This document shows, piece by piece, positions 15,734 to 23,259 of a stretch of DNA of 38,076 nt. Made by a program: the position numbers and the translations under genes. Source of the stretch: an uncultured Collinsella sp. (GTDB lineage Bacteria; Actinomycetota; Coriobacteriia; Coriobacteriales; Coriobacteriaceae); the NCBI GenBank assembly GCA_958353395.1, contig CATWSG010000023.1:1-38076 (forward strand). Direction: 5' to 3'. How positions within the stretch are numbered: the first letter of the stretch is position 1; every line of letters begins with the position of its first letter. The notes beneath the pieces are model-generated. The model was not told the origin of the DNA. It searched no databases and was given only the letters and a program-made list of their open reading frames with translations.

Positions 15734-16615
15734 ATGGAATACGCTCTCTCCAACGATTCGATTTCTATTAAGGTGTCCACGGCTGGTGGTTCGTTTACCT
15801 CGATTGAGGCTGGAGGTCGCGAGTACTTGTGGCAGGGCGATCCCGCCGTGTGGTCCGGCCAAGCACCGATTTGCTTCCCGATTTGCGGAGGCTTGCGCGA
15901 CAACAGCGCCATGACGTTTGCCGGGCATCGCGTGAAGCTCGCTCGCCACGGGTTTGCGCGCAAACAGGAGTGGAAGCTGCTGAGCCAAGACGAGAACGAG
16001 CTGGCGATGTGCCTGGCTTCGGAGGATAACGCCGCGCTGCTGAGCGATTATCCGTACCCGTTTAAGCTTGTCGCTCGTTATACGCTTGAGGACGCCGCCG
16101 TGCGTGTCGCCTATGAGGTTACCAACGAGGGTACCGAGGACATGCCGTTCTTTATCGGCGGTCATCCCGGCTTTAGGTGTCCGCTCGATGAGGGCGAGGC
16201 CTATACGGACTACGAGTTGCGCTTTGAGAAAGACGAGGCTGCGGAGCTTTGCACCGCTGTCCCTTCGACTGGCTTGATTGACGTGGCAAACCGCTCCAAG
16301 AACCCCATGGTGGGGAAGACGCTGCCTCTGTCACATGAGCTCTTCGATTTTGCGGAGACCATCTTTGACGTGCTCGAGAGCCGTCAGGTCACGCTTTCCA
16401 AAAAGGGCGAGGACAAGGGCGTCCGCCTGAGCTTTGAAGGCTTCCCATATCTCATTGTGTGGAGCAAGCCCGAGGGCGATTTTGTGGCGGTTGAGCCTTG
16501 GGGCGGTCTTTCGACCTGTTCCGATGAGGACGATGTGCTTGAGCATAAGCGCGGCTGCCTTGTCGCCAAGCCCAAGGAGACCGTCGTTCGCTCGTTCACG
16601 ATTGAGATTCTGTAA
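15734..16615 (+). CDS. lacX: LacX-like aldose 1-epimerase family protein, copy 1
   Basis: 293 residues with the galactose mutarotase-like beta-sandwich: GGSFTSIEAGGREYLWQGDP, APICFPICGGLRDN, RHGFARKQEWKL, EDMPFFIGGHPGFRCPL and VWSKPEGDFVAVEPWGGLST. It belongs to the LacX/YphB branch found in lac/tagatose operons; the exact substrate (probably a hexose or hexose phosphate) is not established. ATG 15734 follows AAAGGA. Next to lacC with 59 bases between; the same pair occurs again at 36012-37885 with high similarity. Confidence 0.88.
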   Translation: MEYALSNDSISIKVSTAGGSFTSIEAGGREYLWQGDPAVWSGQAPICFPICGGLRDNSAMTFAGHRVKLARHGFARKQEWKLLSQDENELAMCLASEDNAALLSDYPYPFKLVARYTLEDAAVRVAYEVTNEGTEDMPFFIGGHPGFRCPLDEGEAYTDYELRFEKDEAAELCTAVPSTGLIDVANRSKNPMVGKTLPLSHELFDFAETIFDVLESRQVTLSKKGEDKGVRLSFEGFPYLIVWSKPEGDFVAVEPWGGLSTCSDEDDVLEHKRGCLVAKPKETVVRSFTIEIL

Positions 16616-16674
16616 TTCCGTTTTGTCGACTCGTATCGCGAGGCACAAGGAGCCTGCGAGATAAGGAGCTAAAA

Positions 16675-17610
16675 ATGATCCTCACCGTTACGATGAACCC
16701 GTCTGTCGATACGCGCTATCAGCTCGATGAGCTCGTCATCGACGACGTCAACCGTGTGACGCCCGAAAAGACCGCCGGCGGCAAGGGCCTCAACGTGGCC
16801 CGTGTCCTTGGTCAGTTGGGCGACGACGTTGTGGCAACCGGCCTGCTTGGTGGCCATATGGGCGCCTATATGGCCGAGCTCATGGACGCTAACGGCATTA
16901 AGAATGATTTTGTGCCCATCAAGGGCGAGACTCGCATTTGCCTCAACATCCTCCACGCCGGCAACCAGACCGAGCTGCTCGAGAGCGGCCCGACGATTGC
17001 CCCCGAGGAGCTCGATGCCTTTACCGCCAAGTTCGCCGAGCTTGCGAGCAAGGCCGATGTCGTTACCATCTCGGGTTCGCTGCCCCGCGGCGTCGAGGCG
17101 GACTACTACGCCAAGATCACGGGCATTGCCGAGAACGCCGGCGCCAAGGTGCTGCTCGATACCTCGGGTGCCTCTCTCGAGGCCGCCCTTAAGTCCGAAA
17201 TTAAGCCCGAGCTGGTCAAGCCTAACCTGACCGAGATCAACGGCCTTCTGGGTACGAGCTTTACCACCGACGATGTGGACGAGCTCCGCGCCGCGCTCGC
17301 CTCTGATGCCCGCTTCTCCGATATCCCCTGGGTCGTCGTGTCCATGGGTGCTGCCGGCTCCGTTGGCTTCCACAATGGCCGTGCGTTCCGCGCAAAGACG
17401 CCCGACATCCCTGCCGTTAACGCCACGGGCTCTGGTGACTCCACTATCGCTGGCTTCGCGCATGCCATTGCTGCTGGCGCGGACGACGAGACGGTGCTGC
17501 GTACCGCCAACACCTGCGGCAAGCTCAATGCCATGGATCCCATGACCGGCCATCTGGTCATGGACCGTTGGGACGAGGTCTACAACGGCGTTGTCGTGAC
17601 CGAGCTGTAA
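16675..17610 (+). CDS. lacC: Tagatose-6-phosphate kinase / 1-phosphofructokinase, copy 1
   Basis: PfkB-family sugar kinase, 311 residues. MILTVTMNPSVDTRYQLDEL at the N-terminus, GGKGLNVARVLGQLGDDVVA (substrate-side PfkB signature), VVTISGSLPRGVEADYY, VKPNLTEINGLLG and the C-terminal signature VNATGSGDSTIAGFAHAI with the catalytic Asp. In the lac/aga context it phosphorylates tagatose 6-phosphate to tagatose 1,6-bisphosphate. FruK is the alternative, but there is no fructose PTS nearby. AAGGAG precedes the ATG. A near-identical paralogue is at 36950-37885. Confidence 0.9.
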   Translation: MILTVTMNPSVDTRYQLDELVIDDVNRVTPEKTAGGKGLNVARVLGQLGDDVVATGLLGGHMGAYMAELMDANGIKNDFVPIKGETRICLNILHAGNQTELLESGPTIAPEELDAFTAKFAELASKADVVTISGSLPRGVEADYYAKITGIAENAGAKVLLDTSGASLEAALKSEIKPELVKPNLTEINGLLGTSFTTDDVDELRAALASDARFSDIPWVVVSMGAAGSVGFHNGRAFRAKTPDIPAVNATGSGDSTIAGFAHAIAAGADDETVLRTANTCGKLNAMDPMTGHLVMDRWDEVYNGVVVTEL

Positions 17611-17637
17611 AAGCCTGGGCGTCGGCCCCGGCATTGC

Positions 17638-17775
17638 TTGCTAGCTCATGTCGACGACAAGTGCGGTAGCATTATGCTGGGGCGCGACGCCGAGTTTGTC
17701 GTGTTCAATCCCGACCTTACCCTGGTCGAGGCGTATGTGGGTGGCAACAGCGTCGGTAACGTGTTTGCCGAGTAG
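17638..17775 (+). pseudogene. Vestigial 3' end of a second nagA gene
   Basis: The frame ending in TAG at 17773-17775 reads about 43 codons matching the NagA C-terminus: KCGSIMLGRDAEFVVF and LTLVEAYVGGNSVGNVFAE here, against KCGSIMPGRDADFVVF and LTLVETYVGGQSVGNAFTE in the intact gene; about 31 of 43 residues are identical. No start codon, ribosome site or upstream NagA sequence is present; it begins about 30 bases after lacC. The divergence argues for a paralogue remnant rather than a recent duplication. Confidence 0.85.
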
Positions 17776-17807
17776 CCGCCAAAGAAGCGATCCGAGAGGG
17801 GATTTAG

Positions 17808-18281
17808 ATGATTTACGGTGCATTGGGCGATATCGAGGAGTATCGCGGAATGCTCAAGGGCCTCGACGTGCTGATCGACTGGCTCGAGGAGAACGACCCG
17901 GCGGAGCTCGAGGTCGGCAGCCATCCGATTCTGGGCGACAAGGTCTTTGCGAACGTCATGGCGCCCACGACGCGTCCCGAGGCCGAGGCTCACTATGAGA
18001 CGCATCAGCGCTATCATGATCTGCAGATCGACGTCGAGGGCCGCGAGGCCTTTAAGGTCGCTACGGGTAGCCTGACACTGGTCCAGGAGTTTGACGAGAA
18101 GGACGACTACGATCTGGTCGATTCCGACGCTTCGATTGCCGGCGATCTTGCTGACGATAAGTTTGCGCTGTTTGTTGCCGGCGAGCCTCATATGCCCACG
18201 CTCGAGTTCCCGGGCGATGGCGCGCAGCCGGTCAAGAAGATCTGCTTTAAGCTGCTTGCAGATGCTTACTGGGAGGAGTAG
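17808..18281 (+). CDS. YhcH/YjgK/YiaL family protein (EbgC/NanQ type)
   Basis: 157 residues, DUF386 double-stranded beta-helix protein. Start MIYGALGDIEEYRGMLKGLD, then PILGDKVFANVMAPTTRP, the family core ETHQRYHDLQIDVEGREAF with its metal-ligand-like His/Asp residues, and FVAGEPHMPTLEFPGDGAQP. Members include EbgC (beta-galactosidase small subunit) and NanQ (sialic acid anomerase), so a sugar anomerase or accessory function is reasonable. AGAGGGG precedes the ATG. It follows lacC and the nagA relic, probably in the same transcript. Confidence 0.88.
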   Translation: MIYGALGDIEEYRGMLKGLDVLIDWLEENDPAELEVGSHPILGDKVFANVMAPTTRPEAEAHYETHQRYHDLQIDVEGREAFKVATGSLTLVQEFDEKDDYDLVDSDASIAGDLADDKFALFVAGEPHMPTLEFPGDGAQPVKKICFKLLADAYWEE

Positions 18282-18489
18282 CGAGCTACTCGGCTGAGCT
18301 GTTCGTATGCTGGCGTGATTCCATTGAGGGGCGCGCTTGAGCCCCGTTAATCGCGGTTCCCTTGGGGATTGCGGTTGGCGGGGCTTGTTGTTGAGTAGGG
18401 GAGTTGCCGGCGGCGTTGTGCTTGGATTGGCGGATATGCGCCCGAAATTGGCAACAAAAAAGCCGCCCGAAGGCGGCTATCTTGTGCAA
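18282..18489. other. Intergenic region, no gene seen
   Basis: GC-rich with low-complexity G/T stretches. Open frames across it run into the tRNA gene and have no family resemblance. It contains only the tRNA terminator. Confidence 0.4.
18456..18478 (-). terminator. Terminator of tRNA-Thr
   Basis: AGCCGCC-CGAA-GGCGGCT stem; read on the minus strand it is followed by six U residues. Confidence 0.85.
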
Positions 18490-18565
18490 TGGAGCCAGCG
18501 ACCGGGCTCGAACCGGTGACCCCCGCTTTACGAGAGCGGTGCTCTACCAACTGAGCTACGCTGGC
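18490..18565 (-). tRNA. tRNA-Thr (anticodon CGT)
   Basis: 76 bases reading on the minus strand: acceptor GCCAGCG / CGCTGGC, D-arm GCTCAGTTGGTAGAGC, anticodon stem CCGCT / AGCGG around loop CTCGTAA (anticodon CGT, reads ACG), T-arm with GGTTCGAGCC, and an encoded 3' CCA. Confidence 0.95.
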
Positions 18566-18722
18566 GGCCATATGGTGACGCAACTGAGGCGTCAACGGCT
18601 GTCTATGATACGGGACATCGCAAATCCGCGCAAGTGTTCTGACGGCTTTTCTCACTTTAAATGCACTAATATTAGAGGCGTGATGTCTTGCTCTTACGGG
18701 TCTCAAGCAGAATGGGGCAGCG
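18566..18722. other. Upstream region of the orphan EIIB gene
   Basis: Contains the tRNA promoter side and a TAATAT (about 18668) that may be a -10 element for the EIIB-like gene. No GntR-type or CGGT-type motif found here. Confidence 0.35.
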
Positions 18723-19205
18723 ATGGCACAACCCAAGATCCTTCTTACACGTATCGATGACCGTTTCATTTACGGGCAAGACGTTGAGCTGTGGAACGAA
18801 GCCGTGGGCTCCAACCTTGTCCTAATCGTCAACGACGAGATTGCGGCGGATTCGCGCCAATGGGCACCCATGAGGGTGGCGGCGCCAGAAGGCGTTTGGA
18901 CAAGGTTTTTCTCGGTGCAAAGGACCATCGACATCATTCATACCGCAACGCCGCGCCAATTGATTCTGATCATGGTGGCCTCACCCGCCGATGCGCTCGC
19001 GCTGGTTAAGGGTGGCGTGCCGATCACCAAGATCAGCATTGGCCATATGCAGGCAGGGGAGGGCAAGCGTCCTGCAACGCCCGCAGTTGCCGTAGACGAC
19101 GCAGATGTCGCTGCTCTCAGAGAACTGCAAAAGCTCGGAGTAGAGCTGAAGATCCGCTACCTCCCCAGCTCCAACCCCGACCCCGTCGGCAATCTGTTCA
19201 ACTGA
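18723..19205 (+). CDS. Orphan EIIB-like protein lacking the catalytic His
   Basis: 160 residues, same length and colinear with the EIIB of the aga operon: KILLTRIDDRFIYGQDVELW, LVLIVNDEIAADSRQ, TRFFSVQRTIDIIHTATPRQ, ALVKGGVPITKISIGHMQ. The phosphorylated His 17 of the canonical protein is Tyr here (codon TAC at 18771-18773). The rest of the fold is well kept and the frame is intact, so it is not an obvious pseudogene. It stands alone, next to tRNA-Thr, without EIIA, EIIC or EIID. It cannot carry phosphate in the usual way; it may be a regulatory decoy or a degenerating copy. Confidence 0.88.
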   Translation: MAQPKILLTRIDDRFIYGQDVELWNEAVGSNLVLIVNDEIAADSRQWAPMRVAAPEGVWTRFFSVQRTIDIIHTATPRQLILIMVASPADALALVKGGVPITKISIGHMQAGEGKRPATPAVAVDDADVAALRELQKLGVELKIRYLPSSNPDPVGNLFN

Positions 19206-19273
19206 CCCCTTTGGGACGGAGGAAAATGGATCATTTTTGTCCTTGCGAGGGACGCGTGCGATGCCGCCTGCCA

Positions 19274-19425
19274 AAAACTATGCCCATTTACTACGTTTGA
19301 TCGGCTATCGCCGAGCATGTCGAATCTGAGAAAAACAAAACCGCAGGTAGACGGCTCGCGAATTTAACAAAAACCGGTGCATGGTCGAGCATTCCGGGCT
19401 AAACGTAGTAAATGGGCGTAGTTTT
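19274..19425. repeat. 152-base element with 25-base inverted ends
   Basis: Ends 19274-19298 (AAAACTATGCCCATTTACTA...) and 19401-19425 are reverse complements with a single mismatch. The interior has no reading frame. It looks like a non-coding palindromic or MITE-like mobile repeat. No clear target-site duplication is visible. A 16-base interior segment (19337-19352, CAAAACCGCAGGTAGA) also occurs at 7963-7978 before the PTS operon. Confidence 0.65.
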
Positions 19426-19470
19426 GATGTGTCACTCATACAGTCACAGCGAAAATGAGCCCAAAAGATG

Positions 19471-19502
19471 AAAAACGCCCGTCGGCGGTGTGCCGGCGGG
19501 CG
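19471..19502 (-). terminator. Terminator of galM
   Basis: CGCCCGTCGGC / GCCGGCGGGCG stem; on the minus strand it is followed by five U residues. Confidence 0.85.
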
Positions 19503-19530
19503 CTGTTGTGCGATATGTTGCGCTGTGGGC

Positions 19531-20583
19531 TTAGTGCCTCATAAAGTGGTATTCGATCACATTGCTGTAGGGATGACCCGGGCCCACAATGCCCTGCGGG
19601 AACAGCGGCTGGTGCGGTGTGTCGGGGTACATCTCTGCCTCGAGGGCAAAGCCGGCGCCCCAGCCATAGTTGGCATCGTCCTTGGCGTGCTCGTCGCCCA
19701 GCCAGTTGCCGGTGTAGAGCTGCACGCCCGGTGCGGTGGTGTAGTAGTCCAGCTCGCGACCGGTCCACATCTCCTCGACATGCAGGGCGCGGCGCAGGTT
19801 GCGACCGTACTGATAGTCATCGATGCACAGGCAGTGGTCGTAGCCGCGTGCCTGCTTAATCTGTGGATCGTCGGCCTCCATGCCAGGCGCGACGGGGCGC
19901 AGCTCACGGAAGTCAAACGGCGTGCCCTCGACCGGAGCAATCTCGCCGGTGGGGATGTTCTGCTCGTTGATGGGCAGGTAGTGGGCGGCGTTGGCAACAA
20001 AGAAGTGCTCGCAGTCCATGCCGGCGTTATGGCCGGCAAGGTTAAAGTACGTGTGGTTGGTCATGGACACGTAGGTGGCGCGGTCGCTCTCGCAGCCGTA
20101 TTCGATACGGAAGCAGCCGGTGCGCGTCACGGTAAACGCGGCCGTAAAGGTGCGGTTGCCGGGAAGACCCAGCTCACCGTCCTCAAGCGAGGTGGTCATG
20201 CGCACGGCATTGTGGACCTCGTCGAGCTCAACGTCCCACACGCGCTTGTGCAGGCCGTGCTCAAGGTCGCTGTGCAGGTTGTTGACGCCCTCGTTGGCCG
20301 GCATATGCCAGTCCGTGCCGGCGATGGTGATCGTGGCACCCGCAGTGCGGTTGGCCACGGGGCCGATGGTCGCGCCAAAGCAGGCGGGGTTGTCAAAGTA
20401 ATCCTCGAGCTTATCGAAGCCCAGCACCACATCGCGCACGTTGCCGGGGATGTCGGGCACGTCGATGCCCAGCACGGTGGCGCCAAAGTCCATAATGCGA
20501 ACGCAGATCTCGGGCCCGTTGAGGGTGTAACGATGAACGGGGGTACCGCACGGCGCGGTGCCGAAAAGCTCGGAAGTGATCAT
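19531..20583 (-). CDS. galM: Aldose 1-epimerase (galactose mutarotase)
   Basis: 350 residues. Interconverts alpha and beta anomers of galactose/glucose. Motifs: IMDFGATVLGIDVPDIPGNV, GATIGPVANRTAGATITIAG, GVNNLHSDLEHGLHKRVWDV (catalytic-region His), MTNHTYFNLAGHNAGMDCEH (second conserved His) and the C-terminal PGVQLYTGNWL. The start with AGGAA upstream (MITSELFG) was chosen; an upstream in-frame start only adds promoter sequence. GATAAT on the minus strand at 20637-20642 is a likely -10. Divergent from lacR. Confidence 0.93.
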   Translation of the reverse strand: MITSELFGTAPCGTPVHRYTLNGPEICVRIMDFGATVLGIDVPDIPGNVRDVVLGFDKLEDYFDNPACFGATIGPVANRTAGATITIAGTDWHMPANEGVNNLHSDLEHGLHKRVWDVELDEVHNAVRMTTSLEDGELGLPGNRTFTAAFTVTRTGCFRIEYGCESDRATYVSMTNHTYFNLAGHNAGMDCEHFFVANAAHYLPINEQNIPTGEIAPVEGTPFDFRELRPVAPGMEADDPQIKQARGYDHCLCIDDYQYGRNLRRALHVEEMWTGRELDYYTTAPGVQLYTGNWLGDEHAKDDANYGWGAGFALEAEMYPDTPHQPLFPQGIVGPGHPYSNVIEYHFMRH

Positions 20584-20711
20584 TTGGTTCCTAACATCGA
20601 GGTATTTCCGACAAACTGTAGCGCGAACAGGCGAGATTATCACTACACCCCACTAAAGCAGGGGGTATTTTTCTCAAAAAAGTGATGATTGAGCTGTACG
20701 GGCGTTCATTT

Positions 20712-20736
20712 TTGACACGCACGGGTCTGATACAAT
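20712..20736 (+). promoter_or_regulatory. Promoter of lacR
   Basis: Extended -10 TGaTACAAT (TACAAT at 20731-20736). A TTGACA at 20712-20717 is only 13 bases away, too close for a standard -35, so the extended -10 probably carries the promoter. Confidence 0.5.
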
Positions 20737-20757
20737 TTGTTCGTTACTGTTTGAATG
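20736..20757. promoter_or_regulatory. Probable LacR (DeoR-type) operator at lacR
   Basis: TTTGTTC followed by GTTACTGTTTGAATG, overlapping or directly after the -10. The 15-base core recurs with one change before lacA (34747-34761), and its parts recur before lacF. Confidence 0.55.
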
Positions 20758-20788
20758 ATATGCACGCATAGAACGGCGAGGATTCATC

Positions 20789-21553
20789 GTGATTAAGGCA
20801 GAGCGACAGGATAGGGTTCGTCAGCTGCTCGAGGAGCAGGGCACGGTCTCGGTCAAGGAGATTTCGGATGCACTGGGTGTCTCGGATATGACGATCCGCC
20901 GCGATCTCGAGGAGCTTGCGAGCCTGGGCGAGATCGAGCGCGTGCACGGTGGAGCCCGCAGTGCACAGGGCCGTCCCCACGCTATGCTGCGCCATGAGTA
21001 CTCACACAGCGAAAAGCGCACCAAGCATGCCGAGGAAAAGCTGCAGATTGCACGCCGTGCTGTGGAGCTTATCGAGGAAGGCTCGACCATCTTTTTGGGC
21101 ACGGGCACTACGGTGGAGCAGATGGCCTCGATGCTGCCGGCGTGCCGCCTGCGCATCGTGACCAATTCGCTTTCGGTGTTTAACCTGCTCGAGGCGCGCG
21201 AAGACTGCGAGCTGTGCCTGGTGGGCGGCGTGTACCGCCGCCGCACTGCCGCCTTTGTGGGCCCCACGGCCGAGGATACCCTGCGTGCGCTGGGCATCGA
21301 CGCGGCGTTTATCGGCGCAAACGGCATTTTGGACGGCGACGTGTCTACGTCTAACATGGAAGAGGGCCGCATCCAGCAGCTCGCCTTTAGCAAGGCCGAC
21401 TCGCGCTATCTGATCGCCGATTCCAGCAAGATTGGCAAGCGCGACTTCTACACCTTCTGCCGCCTGGACAATTTGGACGCCGTGGTGTGCGAGCCGGGCA
21501 TCGCCGCCGAGGATCGTGCCGCCATCGAGGAACATACGCGGGTCATCTGCTAG
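20789..21553 (+). CDS. lacR: DeoR-family regulator, LacR-like
   Basis: 254 residues. N-terminal DeoR helix-turn-helix (RQDRVRQLLEEQGTVSVKEI, VSDMTIRRDLEELASLGEIE, RVHGGAR) and a C-terminal sugar-phosphate sensor domain (IFLGTGTTVEQMASML, LCLVGGVYRRRTAAFVGP, KIGKRDFYTFCRLD). In Gram-positive lac operons LacR senses tagatose 6-phosphate or a related intermediate and represses lacABCD-FEGX. GTG start at 20789 was chosen because GCGAGGA precedes it and the DeoR N-terminus begins there. Divergent from galM. Other DeoR sugar repressors remain possible. Confidence 0.88.
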   Translation: MIKAERQDRVRQLLEEQGTVSVKEISDALGVSDMTIRRDLEELASLGEIERVHGGARSAQGRPHAMLRHEYSHSEKRTKHAEEKLQIARRAVELIEEGSTIFLGTGTTVEQMASMLPACRLRIVTNSLSVFNLLEAREDCELCLVGGVYRRRTAAFVGPTAEDTLRALGIDAAFIGANGILDGDVSTSNMEEGRIQQLAFSKADSRYLIADSSKIGKRDFYTFCRLDNLDAVVCEPGIAAEDRAAIEEHTRVIC

Positions 21554-21577
21554 CTAATGCTACAGACGATACTTCTG

Positions 21578-21600
21578 CCCCTGCCGGCGCAGGGGTTATC
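21578..21600 (+). terminator. Weak terminator after lacR
   Basis: CCCCTGC-CGGC-GCAGGGG stem with a poor U tract (TTATC). Confidence 0.45.
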
Positions 21601-21660
21601 GCTTCACAATGACGCGTAAATAACTTTGGGCAACAAGGATGAGGCTATTCTGGGATATGA

Positions 21661-22893
21661 CTAGACTCCGTATTTCATCTTTATGTCCCTTGAGAATGAA
21701 TCGTAGTCTTCATAGAGCCCCTCTCTGCTTTCATCCTCGGCGTGGTTTACACGTTCAAGGAGCTTATCCTTTGGAGCCTCTTTTGTTATTGCGGCCTCGC
21801 TATCGGGTAATGTGGATTGCAAGAATAGTTCTAGAGCATGGACGTCTTTGAGTATGTAGCCCGTCGAACGACCCGCTCCTGTTTTTTCGATTGCGCTGCA
21901 ACTAACAAGCTGGCCGAGGGTTCGTTTAACGGTAACCTCGCTGATATCGGGGCAGTTGGATCGGATGTCGGATTTCTTAATGACACCGGGTCTCTGTTGA
22001 AATAGAACGGCGATGCGCGCTTGCTTCGACATGGGACGAGTGCTTGATTCAATTAAGGTACGCTGCTCGAGCTGTCGGTAGGCGGCCAGGGTTGTTCCGA
22101 GCATGAAACGGATAAAGGGTGCTTCGGTGTTTTGATTTTCATTCCATCCAGCGGAGCTTGCAGCGAGGGCGTTGTAGTAGAGCGCCTTGTTGTCTTCAAT
22201 AAGTCGTTCGATGCTGATGTAACGCGCAACGTCGTATCCAGTCTTTTCGAGTAGCAGCGTTGTAAGGAGCCGGCTCATCCTGCCATTGCCATCGTTGAAG
22301 GGATGAATGCTGACAAAATCGAAGATGAAGCGGAATGATATAAGGAGGGGGTCGCAAACTTGACGAGACAAGGCGTCGTTGAGGGACCGACAGGCTTCTT
22401 CGATAAGTCCGGGGGTTGCTAGGGCCGAAGGCGGCCTAAAGCGCACAAATCGATTGCCTTGATCGTCGATGGAGATGATTTCGTTATCGCTATCTTTCCA
22501 ATGGCCCCCATACGAGATTGCTGTGTGTACCATGAGGTCACGATGCAACTGCAGAATGACCGATGGCGTTACGGGAATGGAATCGTGTTGCTCGTGAATA
22601 AGCGACAGCACATCTCGGTATCCAGCGATTTCTTCCTCTGCGCGGGAGCTTGGCTTGGCGGAATACGCCATGATCGCTTTGAGTCTTTTTTGGGTGGTAA
22701 CAATTCCTTCAAGTCCGTTGGAGGATTGGGTGCTTTGGATCTTAGCTTCCTCCATAAGGGACGATAGAAGTTCGGGTTTGACTTGACTCAGAGCAAGCTG
22801 TCGGCCTTTATGCTCGCGTATCGAGAGGAGGAGGTTGGTGATTGGAGTTGCTTCGAGTTCCGCTGGGACTGTGGTGTAATCGAACTGGCGCAT
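21661..22893 (-). CDS. Fic family protein with C-terminal winged helix
   Basis: 410 residues. Fic core HPFNDGNGR at 197-205, complete for AMP transfer (catalytic His 197, Gly-Asn-Gly-Arg). An N-terminal inhibitory helix carries S58-NGL-E62-G63, the (S/T)xxxE(G/N) motif of class II, self-inhibited Fic proteins. A C-terminal winged-helix region (about 290-350, VIKKSDIRSNCPDISEVTVK) suggests DNA binding. Base composition is more AT-rich than neighbours, suggesting transfer. AAAGGAG precedes the ATG. Its upstream region holds a large four-box dyad, consistent with autoregulation. Confidence 0.93.
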   Translation of the reverse strand: MRQFDYTTVPAELEATPITNLLLSIREHKGRQLALSQVKPELLSSLMEEAKIQSTQSSNGLEGIVTTQKRLKAIMAYSAKPSSRAEEEIAGYRDVLSLIHEQHDSIPVTPSVILQLHRDLMVHTAISYGGHWKDSDNEIISIDDQGNRFVRFRPPSALATPGLIEEACRSLNDALSRQVCDPLLISFRFIFDFVSIHPFNDGNGRMSRLLTTLLLEKTGYDVARYISIERLIEDNKALYYNALAASSAGWNENQNTEAPFIRFMLGTTLAAYRQLEQRTLIESSTRPMSKQARIAVLFQQRPGVIKKSDIRSNCPDISEVTVKRTLGQLVSCSAIEKTGAGRSTGYILKDVHALELFLQSTLPDSEAAITKEAPKDKLLERVNHAEDESREGLYEDYDSFSRDIKMKYGV

Positions 22894-22901
22894 GCGGCTC
22901 C

Positions 22902-22976
22902 TTTCGGTATCACGAACACACTTTCGATATCATAATACCATTAAATGATACCGAAAGTATGTTCGTGATACCGAAA
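22902..22976. promoter_or_regulatory. Four-box dyad operator upstream of fic
   Basis: Two 32-base arms (22902-22933 and 22945-22976) with two mismatches and an 11-base spacer. Each arm holds two TTCGGTATCA-type boxes exactly 20 bases apart (22903, 22923; inverted copies at 22946 and 22966). It ends next to the fic ribosome site and covers its probable promoter (TATTAT on the minus strand). Confidence 0.75.
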
Positions 22977-23030
22977 ACTAGAAACCATGCTTCATAACTG
23001 CTTGGAAAGTTTGGATTTGACTATCTTATT

Positions 23031-23086
23031 GTCTTGATCTGTAACATCTAGACGGTCAAAAGTGGTCTACATGTTACAGATCGAGA
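23031..23086. repeat. Hairpin repeat 1 (TCTGTAACA family)
   Basis: GATCTGTAACAT pairs with ATGTTACAGATC around a 22-25 base centre. First of four related hairpins in the window. Confidence 0.7.
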
Positions 23087-23107
23087 TTGTTCGGCCCGGG
23101 CCACCCG

Positions 23108-23170
23108 TTCGTCTAAATCTGTAACAGCTAGGGCCGAAATACTCGACTAGATGTTACAGATCGAGACGAA
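23108..23170. repeat. Hairpin repeat 2 (TCTGTAACA family)
   Basis: Outer arm TTCGTCTAAATCTGTAACA pairs with the 3' arm ending GATCGAGACGAA; an inner CTAG/CTAG pair closes the stem. It lies just beyond the lacG copy 1 terminator. Confidence 0.75.
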
Positions 23171-23194
23171 TGATCCGCTCGGGCCCACCAAAAC

Positions 23195-23236
23195 AAAAAA
23201 GCCGCATGCGAACCCGTGGAGGGATTCGCATGCGGC
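23195..23236 (-). terminator. Terminator of the lacE-lacG copy 1 operon
   Basis: Perfect 12-base stem GCCGCATGCGAA / TTCGCATGCGGC; minus-strand transcript ends in six U residues. Confidence 0.9.
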
Positions 23237-23259
23237 CGACAGGGGGTATGCGGCGGAAA

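Noticed and set aside
15578..16165. N-terminal extension of the flavodoxin frame on the minus strand
   Set aside because: The extension is the antisense of lacX; the flavodoxin family start with a ribosome site is at 15577.
18337..18519. 60-codon open frame running into the tRNA gene
   Set aside because: Overlaps tRNA-Thr and has low-complexity composition.
18723..19205. Calling the Tyr-17 EIIB a pseudogene
   Set aside because: The frame is complete, length is normal and other motifs are conserved; degeneration is not shown by the sequence.
19468..20685. Plus-strand open frame of 405 codons opposite galM
   Set aside because: Antisense of galM, no recognisable motifs, no ribosome site.
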